A stretch of DNA of 39,960 bases from UBA10364 sp905182675. Lineage in GTDB: Bacteria > Bacteroidota > Bacteroidia > Flavobacteriales > Schleiferiaceae. The notes under the pieces are model-generated. The model was not told the DNA's origin, ran no database searches, and worked only from the letters and a program-made list of their open reading frames with translations. Of this stretch, positions 16,145 through 24,090 are shown in pieces. The DNA lies in the NCBI GenBank assembly GCA_963933975.1, contig CAWVWE010000020.1, forward strand, positions 1 through 39,960, in the 5' to 3' direction. The translations under genes were made by a program, and so were the position numbers. Position 1 is the first letter of the stretch. Each line of letters opens with the position of its first letter.

Positions 16145-17239
16145 ATGAACGGTATTTTATTCTCTAAAACGGACCATCAAGAAGAAAGTCCTTTTGAGAC
16201 ACTCTTAAAGCTTTTTAAGGAAGTCATTGTACATACCTCTGGTGATGTGGATGAAGCTCTGGATTGGCTCCGACAACTGGACCAGCACTACCAGATAACC
16301 AATGAGGACTACACTTTTGAAGATTTCGTTCAAGAACTCAAAGATAAAGGCTTTTTAAAAGATGAAAAAGACGGTGGTGGTGGTTCCGTTCTCACTGCAA
16401 AGGCAGAAAATGCAGTTCGTAAAGCAGCAATGACGCAGTTATTTGGTACCATGAAAAAGGGTGATTCTGGTGAACACCAATCAAATAAATTTGATGGCAA
16501 AGGAGATAGCACGGGTGATTTAAAAAATTATGTGTTCGGAGATTCGCTCGATAACATAGTCATGAATGAAAGTTTAAAAAACGCATTTATTAAAAATGGT
16601 ATTGACGAGCTTACCATGACTGCTGAAAATCTGGTGGTAGAAGACGCACATCAAAATACAAGTTTAAGTACGGTTTTAATGATCGACATAAGCCACTCTA
16701 TGATCCTTTACGGTGAAGATCGAATAACACCAGCAAAAATGGTGGCTATGGCGCTATCAGAGTGGATTACCACCAAGTATCCAAAAGATAGTCTAGACAT
16801 CATTGTTTACGGAAATGAGAGCTGGCCTATCACTATGAAGGAGCTGCCATACCTAAAAGTAGGACCTTACCATACTAATTTTGTAGCAGGACTAGAACTG
16901 GCGATGAACCTTCTCAAAAGGAAGCGTAGCGCGAACAAACAAATCTTTAACATCACTGATGGCAAGCCGAGCTGTTTGATTGAACCAGACGGATCTTTTT
17001 ATAAAAATAGCTTTGGACTCGATCCTTATATCACTGGGAAATGTCTAGAAATGGCCGCAAAAACAAAACGAGCAAAGATTCCCGTTCACACCTTTATGAT
17101 TGCTAAAGATGCCTATCTACAGCACTTTATTAAATCGTTTAGTGACATCAATGGAGGACGTGCTTATTATACAGGGTTAACTAAGCTCGGTGAATTAATA
17201 TTTAGTGATTACCAAAATCAGAAAAAGAAACATAGATAA
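16145..17239 (+). CDS. VWA-domain protein, partner of the downstream AAA+ ATPase
   Basis: About 364 residues, no signal peptide. An N-terminal helical region (FETLLKLFKEVIVHTSGDVD) and a Gly-rich charged linker are followed by a von Willebrand A domain (about residues 173-350). Its metal-site motif is DISHS (D181, S183, S185), with ITDGKPS and later acidic residues. The TAA overlaps the ATG of the AAA+ gene (TAATG), indicating coupled translation. Pairs of MoxR/ChlI-like AAA+ ATPase and VWA protein act as chelatase- or chaperone-like machines that remodel or metalate partners; the client here is unknown. The start is the ATG at 16145; a TTG at 16118 would add nine residues without support. 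Confidence 0.85.
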   Translation: MNGILFSKTDHQEESPFETLLKLFKEVIVHTSGDVDEALDWLRQLDQHYQITNEDYTFEDFVQELKDKGFLKDEKDGGGGSVLTAKAENAVRKAAMTQLFGTMKKGDSGEHQSNKFDGKGDSTGDLKNYVFGDSLDNIVMNESLKNAFIKNGIDELTMTAENLVVEDAHQNTSLSTVLMIDISHSMILYGEDRITPAKMVAMALSEWITTKYPKDSLDIIVYGNESWPITMKELPYLKVGPYHTNFVAGLELAMNLLKRKRSANKQIFNITDGKPSCLIEPDGSFYKNSFGLDPYITGKCLEMAAKTKRAKIPVHTFMIAKDAYLQHFIKSFSDINGGRAYYTGLTKLGELIFSDYQNQKKKHR

Positions 17240-18711
17240 TGTCTGACAAACCCAATATATTGACTCTAGGAATGCTTATTTCTAGTGGTTATAGCCCTAA
17301 GAGTATCAAGGAAGAAATTAGAGACAACCTAGTGCCCATTCTTAAATCTGGTAAACACCCATTCCAGGGCATTTATGGTTATGAAAACTCCGTGATTCCT
17401 GCCATTGAACGTGGGTTACTCGCTGCGCATGATATTTTATTTTTAGGACTGCGTGGGCAAGCTAAAACTCGCCTCGCCCGTCAAATGGTTGCACTTTTAG
17501 ACGAATGGATGCCCGTTTTAGCGAGTAGCGAGCTCAATGAGGATCCTATGATTCCCTTGACTTCAGAAAGTAAGCGCCTGATCGCTTCATTAGGAGATCA
17601 AACACCTATTACATGGGTGCATCGTAGTGATCGATTTTTTGAAAAACTAGCAACACCGGATACTACGGTAGCTGATCTTATTGGAGATATTGACCCTATT
17701 AAGGCTGCGAATGAGAAATTGAATTTCTCGGATGAAAGAGTCATTCATTTTGGAATGATCCCTCGTGCGCACCGCTGTATTTTTGTGATTAACGAATTAC
17801 CTGATCTTCAACCTAGACTCCAAGTTGCGCTCTTTAATATTTTACAAGAGGGAGACATTCAGATCAGGGGTTTTCAAAAGAGATTGGAGCTCGATGTTCA
17901 GTTTGTGTTTACAGCAAATCCAGAAGACTATACCAGCAGAGGTAGTATTGTTACACCGTTAAAGGATAGAATTGGTTCTCAAATCCACACTCATTACCCT
18001 AAATCTCTAGAGGTTGCTTTAAAAATTACAGCACAGGAAACTCAAGCTATTCAGAATAAATACCCGCATGTTACAGTGAATGCAATAGCGAAGCAACTTA
18101 TTGAGCAGCTCGCCTTCAGTGCACGTGAGAGTTCGTTCATAGACGCGACAAGTGGGGTTAGTGCGAGAATGACCATAAGCGCCTTCGAAGCTTTATTAAC
18201 CACTGTTGAGCGACGCAGGTTATTAGAGGGTGCTGATCAAAGCCAAGTTCGTTTGAGTGACTTCTATGGGACTATTCCAGCGATCGTTGGTAAAGTAGAA
18301 CTGGTTTACGAAGGAGAGCAAGAAGGTGCAGAAGGTGTTGCAAATAGCTTGCTGGGACATGCTACAAAAATGGTTTATGAAAGTTATTTTCCGGTATTCC
18401 GAAACTTAAAACGTACGAATGATAGCAATCCATTCCTTCATATTCAAAACTGGTTTAGTGAAGGAGGACGAATAGAATTGTTGGATGAGTTCTCCCAAAA
18501 AGAGTATGAAAAAGCACTAGACATAGATCCGCTAAATGATTTCATGAAGTCTCACCTTCCCAAAGACACAACGGAATCTCAATCATTTTTAAAGGAAATG
18601 GTACTCTGGGCGCTAGGTGAGTACAACCAGATTAATAAGTCCAGAACAGAATTAAGCACTGACTTTAATGACCTATTTGGGAATCTTCTTGACGGAGATC
18701 ATGTTGATTAA
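17239..18711 (+). CDS. MoxR/magnesium-chelatase-like AAA+ ATPase
   Basis: A 490-residue AAA+ ATPase. The Walker A loop is GLRGQAKT (residues 70-77), where a QA replaces the usual xG. The Walker B region is CIFVINELPDL, with Asn in place of Asp, and sensor 1 is FTANPEDYTSRG. From memory, NELPDL and NPEDYT are normal for this ChlI-like subfamily and do not by themselves mean loss of activity. The C-terminal part holds the lid (RMTISAFEALL) and a helical extension. It is coupled to the VWA protein. The stop codon overlaps that of the convergent LysM gene by 4 nt (TTAA). The client is unknown. Confidence 0.88.
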   Translation: MSDKPNILTLGMLISSGYSPKSIKEEIRDNLVPILKSGKHPFQGIYGYENSVIPAIERGLLAAHDILFLGLRGQAKTRLARQMVALLDEWMPVLASSELNEDPMIPLTSESKRLIASLGDQTPITWVHRSDRFFEKLATPDTTVADLIGDIDPIKAANEKLNFSDERVIHFGMIPRAHRCIFVINELPDLQPRLQVALFNILQEGDIQIRGFQKRLELDVQFVFTANPEDYTSRGSIVTPLKDRIGSQIHTHYPKSLEVALKITAQETQAIQNKYPHVTVNAIAKQLIEQLAFSARESSFIDATSGVSARMTISAFEALLTTVERRRLLEGADQSQVRLSDFYGTIPAIVGKVELVYEGEQEGAEGVANSLLGHATKMVYESYFPVFRNLKRTNDSNPFLHIQNWFSEGGRIELLDEFSQKEYEKALDIDPLNDFMKSHLPKDTTESQSFLKEMVLWALGEYNQINKSRTELSTDFNDLFGNLLDGDHVD

Positions 18712-20222
18712 AACTTAACCCAACGGAGACCTTCAAATTTACGAAGCTCGACAAACTTGTTTTGACGTGAAGTACCATTAGAGTAATCGAACCCTTTTTT
18801 GATTCCCCGGTAAAATTTCACATCATTAGTAAGCCTTTGTAAATGGAACTTAGCGTTGTCATAACCCTCTATGGCATAGATATCAGGTTGTCTGCCGTAA
18901 TCATCTCTAAACTTTTTTATAAATTCTTTAACCCGTCTATCATCATAGTCTACATAGGACGATGTAAACATTTGTACATTCTCTCTTTCGAATACATTAC
19001 TCACAAGCCCATTTTCAAAGACTTGATACTCATGAGTATACCAACAATATAATGCACTGCCTGAACGTAAGTTGCGTAGGACATCTAGAATAAAAGCTGG
19101 ATCATTTTCAGTGATTATAATATCGTACGGGGTCTGCGTATTTAATTCACCAAGCTCTTCATTTTGAACCCAGCTATCATCGCTTGAAACCAAAAGGTAA
19201 TCGCTCGCTGCCAAATTTTCAACCAGCATTCTGGAAATAGTTTGAGAGCTACCAGACTGCAATCCAACAACAAGCAGTTTTCTAAATATTTCACCGGACG
19301 TATCTGATCTCTCCAAGTAGTGTTTACTGATCACTTTTTCTCTCATTGCATGCCAAAAAAGTTCTTCAGCTACTATACTGTTCCAAACACCTAACGAATT
19401 AATAATAGGTTGTTTTGACATGAGACTCACCACATTATCTTGCTGAATATCTCCCGTAAATTGCAATACCCGAGGGGTATACATAGGACCTAAAATAAGA
19501 TCAGGTCTAACAACGGAATCTAAAAGCAATTTTATGGTCTCTAAAGAATCTGGAGAATTATATGAATCATAGAACTTGAAATCTACGACTTGACCAGCAT
19601 CTTGATACTCGCCAATCGCCATTTCAATGCCCTGCCGGTAACTAAATGCAATATTGGATCGTTTCGATCTCAGACCCTCGTTGATGTAGTCGTTGGTGAA
19701 AAATGGAAGGATACCTATGACTGTAATGGCTTCAGAGGTATCTCGAATTGTTGTAACGAGAGTGTCGGCTTTCAAGTTAGTCGATGTACGAGAAACCGAA
19801 GAAATTTCTGATTTTTGCCAAGAGTTAGGGTCTATCGGTATTCTCAGTATTTCATTTCGCTTTACCGTAGGTTTATTCTTTAAGATTGGGTTGTGCCAAT
19901 AAATAGTACTGTCTTTTAGTCCATATCTATTTGAGATACCATAAACACTCTCGAAACTTCGCACTTTATGAAAATCATAACGGCTTGAATCCACTATTTC
20001 CTTTTGAGGAATTGGAATGACGACTGTATCCCCAATAGCCAACCTATGCACTCCCAGCATTGGATTGGCTTCATAAATCCTATCAACTGAACTCCCATAG
20101 GTTAATGAAAGTCCATAAATAGTATTTCCCTTAACGATGGTATGAAGCACCTGCGTTTGGCCAAAAACTATGAAGCTTTGGAGCACGAAGAAAGTTGCTA
20201 TGAAATATCGTCTTATTCCCAT
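18708..20222 (-). CDS. LysM plus PBP1-type periplasmic binding domain protein
   Basis: A 504-residue exported protein. A signal peptide (RRYFIATFFVLQSFIVFG) is followed by LysM repeats: one at about 25-72 (HTIVKGNTIYGLSLTYGSSV) and a second, weaker one at about 83-130 (YDFHKVRSFESVYGIS). The rest (about 165-504) is a type 1 periplasmic-binding fold like those of branched-chain amino-acid receptors. It contains SYRQGIEMAIGEYQDAG, DLILGPMYTP and a late IYAIEGYDNAKF. LysM binds peptidoglycan. Proteins of this architecture next to guaA are common in Bacteroidota, but their ligand is unknown. The start overlaps the guaA 3' end by 10 nt, so it is probably co-transcribed with guaA. Confidence 0.88.
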   Translation of the reverse strand: MGIRRYFIATFFVLQSFIVFGQTQVLHTIVKGNTIYGLSLTYGSSVDRIYEANPMLGVHRLAIGDTVVIPIPQKEIVDSSRYDFHKVRSFESVYGISNRYGLKDSTIYWHNPILKNKPTVKRNEILRIPIDPNSWQKSEISSVSRTSTNLKADTLVTTIRDTSEAITVIGILPFFTNDYINEGLRSKRSNIAFSYRQGIEMAIGEYQDAGQVVDFKFYDSYNSPDSLETIKLLLDSVVRPDLILGPMYTPRVLQFTGDIQQDNVVSLMSKQPIINSLGVWNSIVAEELFWHAMREKVISKHYLERSDTSGEIFRKLLVVGLQSGSSQTISRMLVENLAASDYLLVSSDDSWVQNEELGELNTQTPYDIIITENDPAFILDVLRNLRSGSALYCWYTHEYQVFENGLVSNVFERENVQMFTSSYVDYDDRRVKEFIKKFRDDYGRQPDIYAIEGYDNAKFHLQRLTNDVKFYRGIKKGFDYSNGTSRQNKFVELRKFEGLRWVKF

Positions 20223-21739
20223 TCAATAGTTGCAGGTGGTTTTGAGCTTATATCATAAACCACGCGGTTCACACCCTTCACCTTGTTGATAATCTGGTTG
20301 CTGATCTTCGCTAGAAAATCATAAGGAAGGTGTACCCAATCTGCAGTCATACCGTCTGTACTTTCTACAGCTCTCAAAGCAACTACTTTTTCATAAGTAC
20401 GTTCATCTCCCATAACTCCAACGGAGTTAACTGGTAACAAAATACTACCTGCTTGCCAAACCTTATCATACAAGCCTTCATTTTTAAGACCTGAAATGAA
20501 TATATGATCTACATCCTGAAGTAATTGGACTTTTTCTCTAGTGATATCTCCTAATATCCTGATCGCTAGACCCGGACCTGGGAAGGGATGACGACCTAAA
20601 AGTTCGGACGCCATATCCATAGATGCTCCTACCCTTCTCACTTCGTCTTTAAAAAGCGTTTTAAGTGGCTCTACCACTTTTAACTTCATGAAATCCGGTA
20701 ATCCACCTACATTGTGATGTGATTTTATGGTCGCTGAGGGGCCATTAACACTTATACTCTCGATGATATCAGGGTATATCGTGCCTTGAGCTAACCACGA
20801 GACATCATTTATCAAGGTGGCTTCTTGATCAAAAACCTCTATGAACACTCGACCAATTGCTTTTCTTTTCGCTTCAGGCTCAGATATTCCGGCAAGAGCT
20901 TCCATGAACTGGTCAGTAGCATCGACACCTTTTACATTCAGCCCCATGCCCTCATATTGCTCGAGTACTTCAGTGTATTCGTTTTTTCTTAGCAATCCGT
21001 TATTCACGAAAATACAATAGAGATTTGCCCCTATAGCCTTGTGTAACAGCATGGCAGCAACTGAACTATCCACACCACCAGAAAGGCCTAAAACCACTTT
21101 ATCATTCCCGAGTTGATCCTTGAGAGACGCAACAGATTCATCTACGAAATGAGCCGGGGTCCAGTCTCCTTGAACGCCAGTAACGTCATATAAAAAATTT
21201 CTAAGCAGTTGAGTACCATCTTTACTATGGTATACCTCGGGGTGGAATTGGATACCATAGGTTGACTCTCCATGAACTTTATAACCGGCTACTTTTACAT
21301 CATCTGTGGAAGCAATTATCTCGAAGTTTTGCGGTAAATCCGTAATAGTATCACCATGGCTCATCCATACTTGAGATCCTTTGGAGACTCCTTGAAACAA
21401 AGCATCGGTAGAAACCTCGCTTAGATTAGCCCTTCCATATTCTCTGATAAGACTTGGAGTCACGTTACCACCTGCTTTTAAGGCCATGTATTGCGCTCCA
21501 TAACAAACTCCTAATAATGGTAAAATTCCTTTAATTCCTGATAAATCAAACTCAGGCGCATCATCCTGTAGGGTGCTAAATGGAGACCCTGATAAAATAA
21601 CGCCTTTTATATCTTCTGTGATCTCAGGCGGGTTATTAAAGGGATGTATCTCACAATAAACATTTAATTCGCGCACACGACGTGCGATAAGCTGGGTGTA
21701 TTGTGAACCGAAATCGAGGATAAGGATAGTTTCTTGCAT
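20213..21739 (-). CDS. guaA: GMP synthase (glutamine-hydrolysing)
   Basis: A 508-residue, full-length bifunctional enzyme of purine synthesis converting XMP, glutamine and ATP to GMP. The class I glutamine amidotransferase domain (about 1-190) has the nucleophile Cys in LLGVCYGAQYMAL and the His-Glu pair in YGIQFHPEVYHS. The ATP pyrophosphatase domain has the P-loop LGLSGGVDSSVAAMLL (about 218-233). The C-terminal dimerisation domain ends in the typical SSKPPATIEWE. It is flanked by bshC upstream (21-bp gap) and the LysM protein downstream (10-nt overlap), all on the minus strand. Confidence 0.97.
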   Translation of the reverse strand: MQETILILDFGSQYTQLIARRVRELNVYCEIHPFNNPPEITEDIKGVILSGSPFSTLQDDAPEFDLSGIKGILPLLGVCYGAQYMALKAGGNVTPSLIREYGRANLSEVSTDALFQGVSKGSQVWMSHGDTITDLPQNFEIIASTDDVKVAGYKVHGESTYGIQFHPEVYHSKDGTQLLRNFLYDVTGVQGDWTPAHFVDESVASLKDQLGNDKVVLGLSGGVDSSVAAMLLHKAIGANLYCIFVNNGLLRKNEYTEVLEQYEGMGLNVKGVDATDQFMEALAGISEPEAKRKAIGRVFIEVFDQEATLINDVSWLAQGTIYPDIIESISVNGPSATIKSHHNVGGLPDFMKLKVVEPLKTLFKDEVRRVGASMDMASELLGRHPFPGPGLAIRILGDITREKVQLLQDVDHIFISGLKNEGLYDKVWQAGSILLPVNSVGVMGDERTYEKVVALRAVESTDGMTADWVHLPYDFLAKISNQIINKVKGVNRVVYDISSKPPATIEWE

Positions 21740-21743
21740 GTAG

Positions 21744-21751
21744 CAAAAATA
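21744..21751 (-). promoter_or_regulatory. TATTTTTG box just upstream of guaA
   Basis: Exact TAnnTTTG match on the minus strand, ending 4 bases before the guaA ATG. If used, the transcript would be nearly leaderless. No convincing -33 element is present, and guaA may instead be read from bshC. Confidence 0.3.
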
Positions 21752-21760
21752 CTACTAATT

Positions 21761-23287
21761 TTAACCTATTAGAATGTGGGTACCAGGGATAATTGTTGAC
21801 ATTTTTTCAACGAGTATATTACGAGGGTCAAACCCTAAAATACCGACAGCGTCTAGATAAGAAGACTTTCGTTCCCAAAAAACCTTTGATGGATTCAAGT
21901 GATCGTAAATTTCACCAATTCTTTTCACCTCTTCTTCGCTCCTGCTTTTTGTGGTTCTGAAGCGCTGTTCAATAGTCTTGTCTGAGATTTTCTTCATTTT
22001 ATGTCGCAACGCCTCTGCGTGCTGCTGCAATTCCGGATAAAGCGCTACGAAAGATCTATTCCATTGATCGATCGACGACAAAAGCGGCTTTGACAGCTCA
22101 ATGGTCTCCAAAGAAAGATTGGAGTAGTAACCCAATTTGTCCTTTAGCATGGTCTCTTTTGAGGAATTCATGACCTCTGTCCAAGTCAAATTTTCCTGAC
22201 GGACTTTTCTATCTATTTTCAGGGGTACACAAAGCAGCGAATCTCTGAGATACAACACAGGCATCGTAATATCTAGCATTTCAAAAGTCGAAGATAACTG
22301 TAGCCAATAAGCCAATTCCCCTCCACCACCGATATACGCTAAGTTTGGTAAAACATACTCTTGAAAAATAGGTCTTAAGAGTGCGTTTGGACTAGTATGT
22401 ACCGGAGATAATTTATGGTTTAGTTTATCTATCCGGATTCTTAGTTCACTTTCTAAGCTGAATAAATTCACCTCTCTAGGAAAGACTTGTGCCTTATAGC
22501 CAGCGTCTTGCAGTTTTATGGTTTGGGACTTTATTTCTTTACCTAGCTCACCTCGAAGTTCTTTGTCCCACAAATGCGAAGCAAACTCTTTGAGTTGGAC
22601 GTCATCTCCATCCAATACTAAAACACCTAAATCTTTTGCCCATTCCCTCACGATGCGGCGGGTGGCGCTGGACAAGTCTGGCTCAGATTTGTAGGCTTCA
22701 ATTCTAGCTAACAAGAGAGCTCTTTGAGCATCGTTCAATTCTATCTGTGCGATGAAAGTTTCAAGCTGAGATGCTAAATCTAGGGTGGACATTCGCCCAA
22801 CAGGCCCTCCCAAGAGCTCGTGTTTCCAAGTAAAGAGGTGTCCATTGATTTCAAAAGAAGCGATCTCCTCAAAATCGTGATCTTCTGAAGCCATCCAAAA
22901 GATAGGTATAACAGGGTGATCGACATCTTCAGATAAGGTTTTTGCAAGCGCAATAGTTGAAGCTATTTTAACCTCAAAAAAAGCAGAACCACCACACACC
23001 ATGAGCTGATGACCCGTGGTTACGGTGAAGGCTCCTCTAGCTATATCATCTAAACTTTGAGACTCCTGCTTGGAAAGTTTTGGATTCTGCCTCTTTAAGA
23101 CTTCAACAAGCATTTTTCGTGCACGATCCGAATAGGAAACTTCCTTTTTTTCCTTTACAATACGATAGTTTTCAGCCGTTAAACCTGACTTACCGAAAGG
23201 ATTCACTTCCTTTCCATCCAAGAGCAAGTCCTTCATTACTTTTGATGGAACGTTACTTTCTAAATGAGAGACAAATTGATAATTCAT
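21761..23287 (-). CDS. bshC: Putative cysteine ligase BshC (bacillithiol biosynthesis)
   Basis: At 508 residues this has the usual BshC length. Recognisable features are TVTTGHQLMVCGGSAFFEVK near residue 90, PVIPIFWMASEDHDFEEIAS near 130, and NLAYIGGGGELAYWLQLSS near 325. A long C-terminal coiled-coil segment (HAEALRHKMKKISDKTIEQR) and the final FNPRNILVEKM-like strand are also typical. BshC is assigned to adding cysteine to GlcN-malate, the last step of bacillithiol synthesis. bshA and bshB are not in the window. The TGHQL segment is somewhat divergent from the common TG(H/Q)QL-x-x-GGP form. It starts 12 bp from the divergent lipoprotein gene. Confidence 0.93.
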   Translation of the reverse strand: MNYQFVSHLESNVPSKVMKDLLLDGKEVNPFGKSGLTAENYRIVKEKKEVSYSDRARKMLVEVLKRQNPKLSKQESQSLDDIARGAFTVTTGHQLMVCGGSAFFEVKIASTIALAKTLSEDVDHPVIPIFWMASEDHDFEEIASFEINGHLFTWKHELLGGPVGRMSTLDLASQLETFIAQIELNDAQRALLLARIEAYKSEPDLSSATRRIVREWAKDLGVLVLDGDDVQLKEFASHLWDKELRGELGKEIKSQTIKLQDAGYKAQVFPREVNLFSLESELRIRIDKLNHKLSPVHTSPNALLRPIFQEYVLPNLAYIGGGGELAYWLQLSSTFEMLDITMPVLYLRDSLLCVPLKIDRKVRQENLTWTEVMNSSKETMLKDKLGYYSNLSLETIELSKPLLSSIDQWNRSFVALYPELQQHAEALRHKMKKISDKTIEQRFRTTKSRSEEEVKRIGEIYDHLNPSKVFWERKSSYLDAVGILGFDPRNILVEKMSTIIPGTHILIG

Positions 23288-23299
23288 AGTACGGTTAAC

Positions 23300-23881
23300 A
23301 TGAGAACTAAGATAAGTGCAATTCTGCTTTGTATAGCACTAACCGCATGCCAAGATTCACAAGAATCAAAGTGCGATTTGTCAGCCAGGTATAGTTTTAA
23401 TTTTGAACAAGCGCAATATTATGCGCTACCGGTGATTGACTTTTCGTTTAACCTTTCTTATGACTGGACCGTACGCATGCCTAGCTTTGGTAAACAAAAT
23501 TTCAATTACTATGAAGCTGCGCGAATAAATGACGACAGTACAGGTAGTGTATTACTGCGTGTTTTGCCTTTCAAGCGACAAGGGAACTATATCACCGTTA
23601 CTGAACAAGCACAAGCGCAAATTTACAGAAGTGTACAAACTGCGATATCAGACAGTTGGGTTACAGAGCGTACAGATACCGTCGATCAATGGTGGGTTAA
23701 ATATGGCCGTTATGAGCAAGAACCGTGGGATTACATCATTGCGCATCGCCTTATTTTGAGAGATACCATGCAAAATGGTCTATTGCTCGAATTACAAATG
23801 CAATGCCCAGCTGACTCCTTTGATTTAGGAAACGAGCGTTGTTTAGGAGAAATAGACGAGTCCTTCAAAATTTATTTGTAA
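23300..23881 (+). CDS. Small hypothetical lipoprotein
   Basis: About 193 residues. A lipoprotein signal peptide (MRTKISAILLCIALTAC) has a lipobox LTAC with Cys17, and there is no further membrane segment. The mature part is aromatic-rich with short beta-strand-like stretches (DFSFNLSYDWTVRMPSF) and a late pair of cysteines (MQCPADSFDLGNERCLG). I recognise no family, though the size and context resemble small Bacteroidota outer-membrane or periplasmic lipoproteins. The ATG at 23300 was chosen because the lipobox is then at the expected distance; an ATG at 23264 would overlap bshC and bury the signal. It is divergent from bshC. Confidence 0.7.
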   Translation: MRTKISAILLCIALTACQDSQESKCDLSARYSFNFEQAQYYALPVIDFSFNLSYDWTVRMPSFGKQNFNYYEAARINDDSTGSVLLRVLPFKRQGNYITVTEQAQAQIYRSVQTAISDSWVTERTDTVDQWWVKYGRYEQEPWDYIIAHRLILRDTMQNGLLLELQMQCPADSFDLGNERCLGEIDESFKIYL

Positions 23882-23974
23882 AGGGAATTAACGCTAAGTT
23901 CTTGAGAATCAAATCTGGCAAATAAGACGGGTTTTTCAATAAATAAGTTCCAAAAGCCTGCTTATCTTTTATTC

Positions 23975-24015
23975 ACCTATATTTATTCCATTCAAGGGAA
24001 ACTTTGAATATAGGT
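23975..24015 (+). ncRNA. Structured intergenic RNA region with two competing hairpins
   Basis: ACCTATATT (23975-23983) pairs perfectly with AATATAGGT (24007-24015). Within it ATTCAA (23990-23995) can instead pair with TTGAAT (24004-24009), which overlaps the right arm of the first stem, so the two folds exclude each other. A strong terminator follows at once. It could be a small RNA, a 3' UTR structure of the lipoprotein gene or a leader of the photolyase operon. I match no named RNA family. Confidence 0.35.
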
Positions 24016-24024
24016 TAGGGGTAC

Positions 24025-24051
24025 GGAGCCAAGCAATTGGCTCCTTTTTTT
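24025..24051 (+). terminator. Strong intrinsic terminator upstream of the photolyase operon
   Basis: GGAGCCAA-GCAA-TTGGCTCC is an 8-bp perfect stem with a tetraloop, followed by seven T. It lies 144 bp after the lipoprotein stop and 40 bp before the photolyase start, so it may end the lipoprotein transcript or attenuate a photolyase leader. Confidence 0.85.
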
Positions 24052-24090
24052 GCGCTAAACTTTCCATGTAGCTCAGATGTTTAAAGAATT

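Noticed and set aside
17239..18711. Possible inactive ATPase because the Walker B Asp is Asn (NELPDL).
   Set aside because: As I recall, NELPDL is shared by many members of this ChlI-like subfamily, so it is not evidence of decay in this copy.
24068..24087. Sequence GTAGCTCAGATGTTTAAAG resembles the 5' D-arm of bacterial tRNAs (about 18 of 21 positions).
   Set aside because: No anticodon arm, T-arm or acceptor partner follows; the photolyase ATG begins at 24091. It is too short to call a tRNA relic or attachment site.
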